A DNA stretch of 64,000 bases. Source: DATKHR01 sp036557365. GTDB taxonomy: Bacteria > Acidobacteriota > Vicinamibacteria > Vicinamibacterales > CAVVIG01. This document shows positions 44,350 to 53,800 of this stretch, one piece after another. The stretch covers positions 34,432 through 98,431 of the forward strand of contig DATBHR010000051.1 of NCBI GenBank assembly GCA_036557365.1. The letters run 5' to 3'. The notes beneath the pieces are model-generated. The model saw nothing but the letters and a program-made list of their open reading frames with translations, ran no database searches and had not been told where the DNA came from. The translations under genes were made by a program, and so were the position numbers. How positions within the stretch are numbered: the first letter of the stretch is position 1; each line of letters opens with the position of its first letter.

Positions 44350-45192
44350 ATGGCGCAGACGACGCTGGTTTCGACCGACATTGTGGCGGCCAGGCTCGAC
44401 GACCCGCTGCTGCGTTTGATCGACTGCCGCTTCAAGCTCGACGACACATCGTGGGGTGAACGCGAATACGAGACCGCGCATATTCCCGGCGCCGTGTACG
44501 CGCACCTCGATCGTGACCTGTCGGGCGCAAAAACGGGAACGAATGGACGCCATCCGCTTCCGGCCGCCGCCGATCTCGCCGCAACGCTCGGCCGTTTCGG
44601 AATCGCCGACGATGTCCAGGTGGTCGCGTACGATCAGGCCAACGGGATGTTCGCCAGCCGACTCTGGTGGCTGCTGCGATGGATGGGGCATCGCGCGGCA
44701 GCGGTCCTCGACGGAGGACTTGCGAAATGGCAGGCAGAGGGACGGCCGACGCGTTCGGGCATCGAGCAGGCCCGCGCCGTCGCGTTCCACGGGACGCCGC
44801 ACGACGAAATGGTCGTGAACGCGCGAAACGTCGCCACGTCCAACGCGCTTTTACTCGACGCGCGCGCACCCGAACGATATCGAGGTGAAACCGAGCCGCT
44901 CGACAAGGTTCCCGGTCACATCCCTGGCGCGAGGAATTACTTCTTCCAGCAGAACGTCGGCGCGGGCGATACGTTCCTCGCGCCGGACGCCCTTCGCGGG
45001 CAGCTCACGAACGCCATCGGCGATGCGGCGCCAGCCTCCGTCATTTGTTATTGCGGCTCGGGTGTGACCGCGTGTCACAATCTGCTCGCGATGGAACACG
45101 CCGGATTGACCGGCGCCAGGCTGTACCCGGGATCGTGGAGCGAATGGTGCGCCGATCCCGCAAGGCCCGTCGAGACAGGAAACGGATCGTGA
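44350..45192 (+). CDS. sseA: Thiosulfate/3-mercaptopyruvate sulfurtransferase
   Basis: 280 aa with two rhodanese domains. The N-terminal inactive domain has RLIDCRFKLDDTSWGEREYETAHIPGAVYAHLDRDLSG (parts), and the C-terminal active domain has LLDARAPERYRGETEPLD, GHIPGARN and CYCGSGVTACHNLLAMEHAG. The catalytic Cys is residue 235 in the CGSGVTA loop, which matches E. coli SseA-type mercaptopyruvate sulfurtransferases. It moves sulfur to cyanide or thiols and is cytoplasmic. It is the first gene of sseA-ridA-ggt: its stop overlaps ridA by GTGA. The context suggests thiol/cysteine salvage together with gamma-glutamyltransferase (inference). Confidence 0.9.
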   Translation: MAQTTLVSTDIVAARLDDPLLRLIDCRFKLDDTSWGEREYETAHIPGAVYAHLDRDLSGAKTGTNGRHPLPAAADLAATLGRFGIADDVQVVAYDQANGMFASRLWWLLRWMGHRAAAVLDGGLAKWQAEGRPTRSGIEQARAVAFHGTPHDEMVVNARNVATSNALLLDARAPERYRGETEPLDKVPGHIPGARNYFFQQNVGAGDTFLAPDALRGQLTNAIGDAAPASVICYCGSGVTACHNLLAMEHAGLTGARLYPGSWSEWCADPARPVETGNGS

Positions 45193-45575
45193 CGCATAAA
45201 CCCATCCATGCTTCGAACCTCCCGAAGCCTGTCGGGCCGTACTCGCCGGGCATGGGCTTCGACCGGCTCGTGTTCGTGTCGGGTCAGGCGGCGATGAACC
45301 CGGCAACCGGCCGCCTCGCCGGAGATACCGTCGAACTGCAGACCGAGCAGTGCCTGAAGAACGTGCAGGCCATCCTGCAGGCCGCTGGATCGGATCTTCA
45401 GCACGTCCTTCGCTGCGGTGTGTTTCTCCTGGACATGCGGGAGTTTCCCAAGATGAACGCCGTGTATCAGCGCATATTCGGCGAACATCGACCCGCGCGC
45501 ACGACTGTGCAGGTCGCCGGACTGCCGGGCGACGGGCTGCTCGTCGAAATCGACGCGATCGCATACGTTCCGTAA
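45189..45575 (+). CDS. ridA: RidA-family enamine/imine deaminase
   Basis: 128 aa, GTG start at 45189 overlapping the sseA stop. It has the RidA (YjgF/YER057c) trimer fold: THKPIHASNLPKPVGPYSPG, DRLVFVSGQAAMNPATGRLA, CLKNVQAILQAAGSDLQHVLR, and RTTVQVAGLPGDGLLVEIDAIAYV. Within that last stretch lie the conserved Arg and Glu that bind and activate water. RidA hydrolyses reactive enamines and imines formed by PLP enzymes such as serine/threonine dehydratases and cysteine desulfhydrases. That fits beside a sulfurtransferase. Upstream in-frame extension within sseA is a shadow. Confidence 0.92.
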   Translation: MTHKPIHASNLPKPVGPYSPGMGFDRLVFVSGQAAMNPATGRLAGDTVELQTEQCLKNVQAILQAAGSDLQHVLRCGVFLLDMREFPKMNAVYQRIFGEHRPARTTVQVAGLPGDGLLVEIDAIAYVP

Positions 45576-45615
45576 CCCCCAGCCGTCATCTTCGAATCAC
45601 TCGAGGACTGCCATC

Positions 45616-47349
45616 ATGAGGGCGCGCTTTTTCGTAGTCATCGTCGCCGTAACCGCCGCGGTGTCAACTGGCGCCAGCTCCGTTCCGCTGCGCGCGAAGC
45701 GCGGCATGGTTTCATCGCAGAACGAATTCGCGTCGAAGGTCGGCGCCGACGTCATCAAAGACGGCGGCACCGCCGTCGACGCCGTCGTTGCGACCGCCTT
45801 TGCTCTGGCGGTGACACATCCGACGGCAGGCAACATCGGCGGAGGCGGCTTCATCGTCTACCGGCCGGCGAGTGGCGATCCCGTCGCGTACGACTTCCGA
45901 GAAAAAGCGCCCGCCAAAGCGTCGCCGACGATGTGGATGAAGAACGGGCAATACAGCCCGGAGTTGCATCACGAGAGCTATCTCGCCGTCGGCGTGCCGG
46001 GCACAGTCGCGGGTCTGCATCTCGCGTGGAAAGAACAAGGGAAGCTGCCGTGGAAACGGCTTGTCGAACCGGCCGTGACCCTCGCGCGGGACGGCTTCGT
46101 CATCAGCGACAATTTCGCGCGGTCGTTGAAGTCGGTGCAGCGCGTCATGCAGAAGTACCCGGCATCGGTGGCGGCGTTCACCAAGAACGGTGTGCCATAC
46201 GAAGGCGGCGAGACGCTGAAGCAGCCCGACCTCGCGAAAACGCTCGAGCGGATCGCGACGCAGGGTCCTGCCGGCTTCTACGAGGGCGAGACGGCGCTCC
46301 TGATGGAAAAAGAGATGGCTGCCCACGGCGGCCTGATCACGCGCGAGGATCTGAAAAACTACTCCGCCGCGCGCCGTGTGCCGGTCAAGGGCACCTATCG
46401 CGGTTACGACGTCATCTCCATGCCGCCACCGAGTTCGGGCGGCGTCGGCATCGTCGAGATGCTCAACATCCTGGAAGGCTACGACGTGAAAGCGATGGGC
46501 TTCGGGTCGGCCGCGCAGATTCACGTCATGGCCGAGTCGATGAAGCGGGCGTACGCGGACCGCGCAAAGTTCCTCGGAGATCCCGACTTCAACAAAGAGA
46601 TGCCGCTCGCACGGCTGATGTCCAAGGATTACGCCGGCGAGCTGCGCAAGACGATCAATCCCGATCATGCGTCGAAGCCGTCGCCGACCAAGTTCGACTG
46701 GACGCACGAGAGCGACGAGACGACGCAGATCTCTGTGGTCGATGCGAGCCGGAACGCGGTGTCGATGACCTACACGCTCGAGCAGGGATACGGCGTGAAG
46801 ATTGTCGTGCCCGGCGCGGGTTTCCTGTTGAACAACGAGATGGGCGACTTCAACGCCGCGCCCGAAATGACGACCGAGCAGGGCCTCATCGGAACCAAAC
46901 CAAATCTGACGGAGCCGGGCAAGCGGATGCTATCGAGCATGTCGCCAACGATTCTCGCGAAAGACGGCAAGCTGTTCATGGTCACCGGAAGCCCCGGCGG
47001 ACGGACGATCATCAACACCGTGCTCGAAACGATCGTCGACGCGGTCGATTTCGGCATGAACGCACAGGAGGCGGTGGATGCCCCGCGCTTCCACCATCAG
47101 TGGCTGCCCGACGTGATCAGCTACGAGCGTTTTGGATTCTCGCCCGACACCGTCAAGGAGCTTGAACGGCGCGGTCAGACGCTTCGCGAAGGCGGCGGAC
47201 AAGGTGTCGCGCAGATCATCATCTACGACGCGAAAAACGATGTTCTCGAGGGTGGAAACGATCGACGTGCCGCGGACGGCGCCGCGGTCGGTGTACAGGG
47301 GTCGAGCGCGGCGCGGACGTCCAGTGCGGGACAACAGCGGTTCCACTGA
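45616..47349 (+). CDS. ggt: Gamma-glutamyltransferase (periplasmic)
   Basis: 577 aa, ATG at 45616 with GAGGA 9-14 nt upstream. Signal peptide: MRARFFVVIVAVTAAVSTGASS. The GGT fold has the large-subunit signatures GMVSSQNEFASKVGADVIKDGGTAVDAVVATAFAL and HPTAGNIGGGGFIVYR (shown in parts). The autocleavage site is HESDETTQISVVDAS, where Thr369 should become the N-terminal nucleophile of the small subunit. MLSSMSPTILAKDGKLFMVTGSPGGRTIINT completes the site (in parts). It hydrolyses or transpeptidates glutathione and other gamma-glutamyl compounds. The Thr/Ser-rich tail after NDVLEGGNDRRAADG is low complexity. The family usually has DTTH; TTQ here is a mild departure. Confidence 0.92.
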   Translation: MRARFFVVIVAVTAAVSTGASSVPLRAKRGMVSSQNEFASKVGADVIKDGGTAVDAVVATAFALAVTHPTAGNIGGGGFIVYRPASGDPVAYDFREKAPAKASPTMWMKNGQYSPELHHESYLAVGVPGTVAGLHLAWKEQGKLPWKRLVEPAVTLARDGFVISDNFARSLKSVQRVMQKYPASVAAFTKNGVPYEGGETLKQPDLAKTLERIATQGPAGFYEGETALLMEKEMAAHGGLITREDLKNYSAARRVPVKGTYRGYDVISMPPPSSGGVGIVEMLNILEGYDVKAMGFGSAAQIHVMAESMKRAYADRAKFLGDPDFNKEMPLARLMSKDYAGELRKTINPDHASKPSPTKFDWTHESDETTQISVVDASRNAVSMTYTLEQGYGVKIVVPGAGFLLNNEMGDFNAAPEMTTEQGLIGTKPNLTEPGKRMLSSMSPTILAKDGKLFMVTGSPGGRTIINTVLETIVDAVDFGMNAQEAVDAPRFHHQWLPDVISYERFGFSPDTVKELERRGQTLREGGGQGVAQIIIYDAKNDVLEGGNDRRAADGAAVGVQGSSAARTSSAGQQRFH

Positions 47350-47399
47350 ACGCCGGCGCGGAGTGTGGCTCCGCACGTTTGCTCGCGAGCGTTCGCGGG

Positions 47400-48071
47400 C
47401 TAGTGGATTTGAACGAAACGCCCGGGGCGAATCACGCGGTTCGCCGCACGACGATCCTCGGCCAGGATGGCGTAGAGAACCTGGTCGAGCGTCTGCCCGT
47501 GGCGAACGAATGACTTTCGAAGTATGGCTTCCTGAATCGCGCCGATCTTGACGAGCGCGCCGTTGCCGCGGCCGTTCTGGACCGCGGCGCGCGCCTCGAG
47601 GCGCCGCACGCCCAGCGTCTCGAACGCGAAATCGAGTACGAGCTCGGCGCTTTCCTGAAAAACGCCCGTGCCCCAGAACGCCGAGCCGAGCGCGAAACCC
47701 CACTCGGCCACGTCGAAACCGGTGTCGACCTGACGCACCTGGAAGATGCCGATCGCGGTGTCGAAGCCCTTCAACGTCACGGCGAAGCAGACGTACTTGC
47801 CAGACGCGCGCTGCCGATGCGCCCAATCGATGAAGTGCTCGAATCCCTCTATGCTGCTCGGCGGCGGAGAAATGAAGCGCGACACTTCATCCGTGGTCAG
47901 CAGCGTGAACAGCGACGCCGCGTCGGAGTCACGCATCTCGCGGAGCACGACGTGCTCGCCCCAGAGCGCGGGAAGCGTACGCTGCCAGTCGCTCGGGACG
48001 ACCGCGGTTCCCGAAGAGGTCGTCGCTGCGTCGAACAGCCCGAGGCCGGCGGGATGCGGCATCCGTTCCAT
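47400..48071 (-). CDS. RimJ/RimL-type GNAT acetyltransferase
   Basis: 223 aa. Its ATG overlaps the upstream subtilase stop (TAATG), so it is translationally coupled to it. Motifs of the RimJ/L group: LWGEHVVLREMRDSDAASLFTLL, EWGFALGSAFWGTGVFQESAELVLDFAFETLGVRRLEARA (in parts), and NGRGNGALVKIGAIQEAILRKSF. The N-terminal about 35 residues (MERMPHPAGLGLFDAATTSS) are extra. Such enzymes acetylate protein N-termini or small amines. Why it is coupled to a secreted protease is not clear. The 50-nt gap to the convergent ggt gene contains a weak GCGGAG/CTCCGC hairpin at 47358-47374. Confidence 0.82.
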   Translation of the reverse strand: MERMPHPAGLGLFDAATTSSGTAVVPSDWQRTLPALWGEHVVLREMRDSDAASLFTLLTTDEVSRFISPPPSSIEGFEHFIDWAHRQRASGKYVCFAVTLKGFDTAIGIFQVRQVDTGFDVAEWGFALGSAFWGTGVFQESAELVLDFAFETLGVRRLEARAAVQNGRGNGALVKIGAIQEAILRKSFVRHGQTLDQVLYAILAEDRRAANRVIRPGRFVQIH

Positions 48072-50500
48072 TAGAAGATCCCCTGCGTCGAAATTCCTGA
48101 AAGCGCACCCGGCAGCGGCAGCATCATCGGCGCGGGGACGCTAAGTCCAGGCGCAGCCGGCGCGCTGAGAGGCGTCAACGGATCGAGCACCGGCGGACTC
48201 GGCGGAGTCGGGTTCGTGGGACCAAGCAGCGGCTGGTCGATCGGCATGGTCGGCGCTGACGCGTCCGTCGAGGGAGCGCTCGCCAGGACGCCAATCGCAT
48301 AGAAGATCTGTTCGTCGCTGAGGCGCGGGAAGAGTGTGCCGAGCGTGGTCCAGTCGATCGGCGCGTTCACCGTGGTGTCCCACAGCGTCGCTCCGTTCGT
48401 CGACGTTCCCCACACGATGTTGTCGCCGCCGCTGATGGTGCCCCACACGATGTTGTCGCCTTCGGCGGCGGTACCCCAGACAATGTTGTCGCCCTCAGCG
48501 ATCGTGCCCCAGACGATGTTGTCGCCCTCGACCGTCCCCCAGACAATGTTGTCCGCCTGCGACATCGTGCCCCACACGATGTTGTCCACATTGAGGCCGG
48601 CCGTGCCCCAGACGATGTTGTCGCCCTCGGCGGCCGTTCCCCAGACAATGTTGTCGCCTTGGGACATCGTGCCCCAGACGATGTTGTCGCAGTCGCCTCC
48701 GCCGCATGCCGTGCCCCAGACGATGTTGTCGGCGTTGCGCGCAGTACCCCAGACGATGTTGTCACCCTCCGCGGAGGTGCCCCAGACGATGTTGTCGCCT
48801 TCAGCGGCCGTTCCCCAGACGATGTTGTCGCCCTCGGCCATCGTGCCCCACACGATGTTCTGGCCGGTGACGGTTTTCGCGGAGCCCCACGTCGTGCCGA
48901 GCGCGAACGCATTCGCCGTCGCGACCGGAACGCCGCCGGTGAGCTGCTGGTTGCCCCAGATGATGTGGCGGCTCCACATCTGCTGCGTCGGCACAACCTG
49001 TCCCGGTTGCGCGGTCGCATAGAAGCGTGCGAGGCGAACCGCTCCGATGCCGTTCAGGAAGCCGGCGCCTTCGGTCAGCGGATCGTAACCGGCGTAGGTC
49101 TGCGCCGTGTATTGCAGGATGGCCTTGATGGCGTTCGGCGTGAGCGCCGGATTCGCCTGAAGCATCGCCGCGATCGTGCCGCTGACGACGGGCGCCGCCA
49201 TGCTCGTCCCGCTCAGGCTCAGGTACGGCATCGCGAACGTCGGCGCAGAGCCTGGCAGCAACGCGTTCGACTTCGTGTCGTAGAGCATGCTGCCCGGCGA
49301 CGCGAGGGACACCGTGCCGACGCCCGGCGCGACGAGATCCGGTTTCGCTGCCCAGTCGAGATACGTCGGACCGCGTGAGCTGAACGACGCCATCGTGTCA
49401 TCGTCGCGCGTCGTGGTTCCGTTGGTGCTCGAAGCGCCGACCGTCAACACCCACGGCGCATTCGCAGGCGCGCCGATGCCGCCGTACTGCGCTTGCCCGT
49501 CGCTGTTGTTGCCCAGGTTCCCAGCGGCCGCGACAACGACGATGCCGGCGTCGACGAGGCGTTTGGCTGCGACGGTCAGCGGATCCGTCCAGTACGACTC
49601 ACGAATCGAGGCGCCGACGGAAAGGTTGACGACGCGGATGTTGTACTGCGCGTGATTCGCGAGGACCCAGTCGAGCGCTTCGATGACGTTGCTGATGGTG
49701 CCGTTGCCTTCGCCGTCGAGCACCTTTAGAACAACGAGATTCGCGTCCGGCGCGATGCCCGCGTTCTGACCGTTCGAATCGTAACCATTGCCCGCGATGA
49801 TGCCCGCAACGTGCGTCCCGTGACCATCGTCGTCGTACGGCGTGGAGAGACCGTTGACGAAATCGACGAACGCTGAGACTCGCTGGTTGCCGTACGGATA
49901 CTGCGCGGAGGATCGGCTCGTGAGGTCGTCGTGCCACGACGTCACGCCGGAATCGATCACCGCCACGCCGACGCCGGCGCCCGTGTAGCCCAGCGCCTGC
50001 TGGACCGCGCGCGCACCTGTCGTCATCGACGTGCGGAAGTCGTGCTTGAAGGCCGGTCGATCGTAATGAATGCGAAGCGCGCTCGGATTCGATGCAAGAA
50101 CGCGCAGAAGTCCGTTCGGTAAGTCGAGAACAGAGCCGTTCAGCAGCGCCAGATTGCCGTTGCGACGTGCGTACCGTCGGAAGGCCGCCGGCAGATCCGC
50201 GCCGGGCTGCCATTCCACGATCACCCTGGTGGTCGCTGATGGATTCGCGAGCGCGGCGCGCCTGGTCAGCTCACGATCGAGCTTGTACGCGCGAACGTTC
50301 GAGTTCGGATTCCCGGGCCGGACGGACGAAGGACCCGAGGCGGAGTTATCAGCTGCGAACGCGGTCGAGCCGAGCGCGATGAGACCAACGGCCGCTGCGA
50401 TCAGCGTCCGCTTCGGACCCCACACCGCTTTGCGACGCGGAGTCCGCTGTGAAAAAGAGAGCATCATAGACGCGCTGCGACTTAGCAAACTTGTCGCCAT
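48071..50500 (-). CDS. Secreted S8 subtilisin-like protease with C-terminal NIVWGT repeats
   Basis: 809 aa. After a basic N-terminus, residues about 31-50 (RTLIAAAVGLIALGSTAFAA) form a signal peptide. A propeptide-like region (about 70-150) precedes the subtilase domain. The triad is Asp183 (AVIDSGVTSW), His227 (DGHGTHVAG) and Ser433 (SGTSMAAPVV), with Asn in AAGNLGNN as oxyanion residue. The domain is intact, so it should be active. Residues 547-699 hold 14 copies of NIVWGT, 13 preceded by Asp, mostly every 10 residues (DNIVWGTAAEG). They are flanked by degenerate IIWGN and TLWDT copies. A Pro-rich tail follows (PTMPIDQPLLGPTNPTPPSP), ending STQGIF. Role unknown; probably an extracellular or surface protease with a repeat-based binding or structural module. 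Confidence 0.9.
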   Translation of the reverse strand: MATSLLSRSASMMLSFSQRTPRRKAVWGPKRTLIAAAVGLIALGSTAFAADNSASGPSSVRPGNPNSNVRAYKLDRELTRRAALANPSATTRVIVEWQPGADLPAAFRRYARRNGNLALLNGSVLDLPNGLLRVLASNPSALRIHYDRPAFKHDFRTSMTTGARAVQQALGYTGAGVGVAVIDSGVTSWHDDLTSRSSAQYPYGNQRVSAFVDFVNGLSTPYDDDGHGTHVAGIIAGNGYDSNGQNAGIAPDANLVVLKVLDGEGNGTISNVIEALDWVLANHAQYNIRVVNLSVGASIRESYWTDPLTVAAKRLVDAGIVVVAAAGNLGNNSDGQAQYGGIGAPANAPWVLTVGASSTNGTTTRDDDTMASFSSRGPTYLDWAAKPDLVAPGVGTVSLASPGSMLYDTKSNALLPGSAPTFAMPYLSLSGTSMAAPVVSGTIAAMLQANPALTPNAIKAILQYTAQTYAGYDPLTEGAGFLNGIGAVRLARFYATAQPGQVVPTQQMWSRHIIWGNQQLTGGVPVATANAFALGTTWGSAKTVTGQNIVWGTMAEGDNIVWGTAAEGDNIVWGTSAEGDNIVWGTARNADNIVWGTACGGGDCDNIVWGTMSQGDNIVWGTAAEGDNIVWGTAGLNVDNIVWGTMSQADNIVWGTVEGDNIVWGTIAEGDNIVWGTAAEGDNIVWGTISGGDNIVWGTSTNGATLWDTTVNAPIDWTTLGTLFPRLSDEQIFYAIGVLASAPSTDASAPTMPIDQPLLGPTNPTPPSPPVLDPLTPLSAPAAPGLSVPAPMMLPLPGALSGISTQGIF
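48404..48862 (-). repeat. 14-copy 30-bp coding repeat (NIVWGT array)
   Basis: About 30-bp periodicity with a conserved core GACAACATCGTCTGGGGCAC. The copies differ at synonymous positions (ATC/ATT, GTC/GTG) while NIVWGT is invariant in all 14. Three spacings deviate from 10 residues: the insertion CGGGDC, the insertion AGLNV, and the one-residue-shorter VEG unit. Confidence 0.92.
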
Positions 50501-50805
50501 CTCGACCTTTCTTGTAAGACGGCAACTAAGCGGCTGAACTCCAATAACTTATCAGATTCAGCCCATCCGATGTCGAACCTGCAGCTTCGGGCCAGTTTGT
50601 GCCAGCTTGAAACAGCCCTTCGCGTCCGCAAGCAACTTCAGCGAGATTTCCTAGGCAAACGGCGCATTTCGACGCTGTTTCTTTTTGGAACATGACTTTC
50701 AAAATTGATCACTTACATGCGCATTAAGTCATATCTCGTCGTATTCAGTCAATCAAAACAAGTACTTCGTGTACGGTTGCTGCGACGAACTGAGAAGCTC
50801 CAATA
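50501..50805 (-). promoter_or_regulatory. AT-richer leader and promoter region of the subtilase gene
   Basis: No gene is present. Between metH and the subtilase the composition turns AT-rich. A possible promoter on the minus strand is TTGATT (50751-50756) and TATGAC (50728-50733) with a 17-nt spacer. It would give an untranslated leader of about 220 nt. A hairpin with 7-bp arms GGCTGAA/TTCAGCC lies at 50532-50563, about 30 nt before the start codon, and GGTCGAG precedes the ATG. The leader matches no riboswitch that I can name. Confidence 0.4.
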
Positions 50806-53800
50806 TCAGCAGCGCGCGGGCTCGTAGGAGAGATTCGGCGTCAGCCAACGCTCGGCTGCTTCGATCGATTCGCCCTTGCGTCTGGCGTACGACGCGATCT
50901 GATCTTCGCCGAGGCGGCCCACATTGAAGTACCGCGCGTGCGGACTCGCGAAGTACAAGCCGCTGACGCTCGCGGCAGGCGTCATCGCAGCGTGTTCGGT
51001 CAGACCGATCCCGATGTCGCTCGCGCCGAGCAGCTCGAACAGCTTGAACTTTTCGCTGTGGTCGGGACAGGCCGGATAGCCGAATGCTGGCCGGATGCCG
51101 CGGTGACGCTCCGTCAGCACATCTTCAGCCGACGATCCTTCGTCGATGCCCCATTCGCGCCGCGCTGTCTGATGGAGCGACGCCGCCAGGGCCTCGGCCA
51201 GACGGTCCGCGAGCGCTTTCACGATGATGGCGTTGTAGTCGTCGTTCGTGCGCTCGAAGCGCCTGGCCAGATCGTCGGCGCCCAATCCAGCCGTCACCGC
51301 AAACGCGCCGATCGAGTCCGTTCGTCCCGGCGCGAGCGCGCCGCGCGGCGCGACGAAATCTGCCAACGACAAGTTGGCCTGATCGTGCGCCATCGCTTCC
51401 TGCTGTCGCAGGAGATTGAAGCGGACCAGCTCTCCCGAATGCTCCGCATTCCGATAGAGGACGAGATCGTCGGTCTCGCTGGCCGCCGGCCAGAAGCCGT
51501 AGACGGCGCTCGCGGTCAGGGAGCGATCCGCGACGATGCGATCGAGCAGCGCACGCGCGTTGTCGTACAGCTCGCGCGCTGCCGGGCCGTACTGCGGATG
51601 ATCGAGAATCGCCGGGAATCGGCCCTTGAGCTCCCACGCGGCAAAAAAGAACGTCCAGTCGATATACGGCACGATCTCTTCGAGCGGGACGGAGGCGAGG
51701 AGGCGGCGGCCGACGAACGGCGCGTTGGGAAGGACTTCGCGCTGCCAGTCGATCGTTGGCGCGTTCGCGATGGCGGCGTCGTAGGACAGGAGCGGCCGCT
51801 CCTTGCGCGCACCGTACTGATCGCGCAAACGCTCCTGCAGCGCCGCGTTCTCGCGCTTGAAATCGCCGCGGCGGTCATTACTGAGCAGGCTCGACACGAC
51901 GTCGACGACGCGCGACGCGTCGAGCACGTGGACGGTCGTCTCCGTGTACTCCGGCGCAATCTTCACCGCCGTGTGCTGGCGGCTCGTGGTGGCGCCGCCG
52001 ATCAACAACGGGCGCTGAAAACCGCGGCGCTGCATCTCTTTCGCAACGAACACCATCTCGTCGAGCGAGGGCGTGATCAGCCCGGAGAGTCCAACGAGGT
52101 CGGCGTGCTGCTCAACCGCGGTGTCGAGAATGCGATCGCACGGTACCATGACGCCAAGGTCCACGACGTCGTAGCTGTTGCAACCAAGGACAACGCCGAC
52201 GATGTTCTTGCCGATGTCGTGAACGTCGCCCTTGACGGTCGCCAGCACGATCTTGCCCTTCGATCGCGGCGCGAGCGATTCCGCGGCCTCGGGAGACGCT
52301 TCGGCCGCCGCGAGCCGTTCGCGCTCCATGAACGGCTCCAGGTACGCGACCGCCTTCTTCATGGCTCGCGCTGACTTGACGACCTGGGGCAGGAACATCT
52401 TGCCCGCGCCGAACAGATCGCCGACCACCTTCATCCCGTCCATGAGCGGGCCTTCGATGATCTCGAGCGGCCGCGCGTACTTCTGGCGCGCTTCCTCGAC
52501 GTCCTGATCGATGAAATCCACGACGCCGTGCACGAGGGCGTACGACAGACGCGATTCGACCGATTCTGCCCGCCAGGCAAGGTCCAGCTCTTTCTTGCGG
52601 CCCTCACCTTTGACCGTCGCCGCAAATTCGACCATGCGTTCGGTCGCGTCGGGACGACGATTGAAGATGATGTCCTCGACGTGCTCGAGCAGGTCCTTCG
52701 GAATGTCCTCGTAGACGACGAGCTGGCCCGCGTTGACGATGCTCATGTCCAGCCCGGCCCTGATCGCGTGATACAGGAACGCGGAGTGAATCGCCTCGCG
52801 AACGAGGTCGTTGCCGCGGAACGAGAACGACAGGTTGCTGATCCCGCCGCTCACTTTCACACCCGGACACGTTTCCTTGATGATGCGTGTCGCCTCGATG
52901 AAATTGATGGCGTACGCGTTGTGCTCCTCGAGGCCCGTCGCAATCGCGAGCATATTCGGATCGAAGATGATGTCGGACGGATTCCACCCCGCCGCCGTCA
53001 GAAGCGCGTACGCCCGCTGACAGATCTGGATTTTCCGCTCGACGGTGTCGGCCTGACCCTGCTCATCGAACGCCATGACCACGACGCCTGCGCCGAAGCG
53101 TCGCACGATCGCGGCTCTCTTCAGGAACTCGGCCTCGCCTTCTTTCAAGCTGATCGAATTGACGACTGCCTTGCCCTGCACGCACTTGAGCCCGGCGAGG
53201 ATGACCGACCACTTGGAACTGTCGACCATCACCGGCACGCGCGCAATCTCCGGCTCGGTCGCGATGTAGTTCAGAAACTCCGTCATCGCCCGCTCGGAAT
53301 CGAGCATGCCCTCGTCCATGTTGACGTCGATCAGGTTGGCGCCGCCGCGGACCTGATCGAGCGCAACCGACGTAGCCTCGGCGAAGTTCCCGCTCCGAAT
53401 CAGTCGAGCGAACCGCGCGGATCCGGTGACGTTGGTGCGCTCACCGATCATCTGGAAATTCGAGTCCGGACGAATCGTCAGCGTCTCGAGACCCGCAAAC
53501 TGCGTGTACGTCGACGTGGGAGTGGCGGGACGCGGGCGCGGCGGCAGGGTGCTCACCTGCCTCGCAATCTCGCGGATGTGATCCGGCGTCGTCCCGCAGC
53601 ATCCGCCGACGATGTTGACGAAACCGCTTTCCGCGAACTCGCGCAGATACCCTCCCGTCTCCGCCGCCTGTTCGTCGTAGGCGCCGAACGCGTTTGGAAG
53701 ACCGGCGTTCGGGTAACAGCTGACGTAGCAGCTCGCGACGTGTGCGAGGTCCGCGAGGTACGGCCGCATGTCGCGCGCGCCAAGCGCGCAGTTGATCCCG

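Noticed and set aside
48404..48862. CRISPR-like regular 30-bp spacing
   Set aside because: The units are contiguous codons of the subtilase, with in-frame NIVWGT and synonymous variation. There are no unique spacers of constant length and no cas genes.
50501..50805. c-di-GMP or other riboswitch in the subtilase leader
   Set aside because: The leader is long and structured, but I could not match the conserved cores of GEMM or other known classes.
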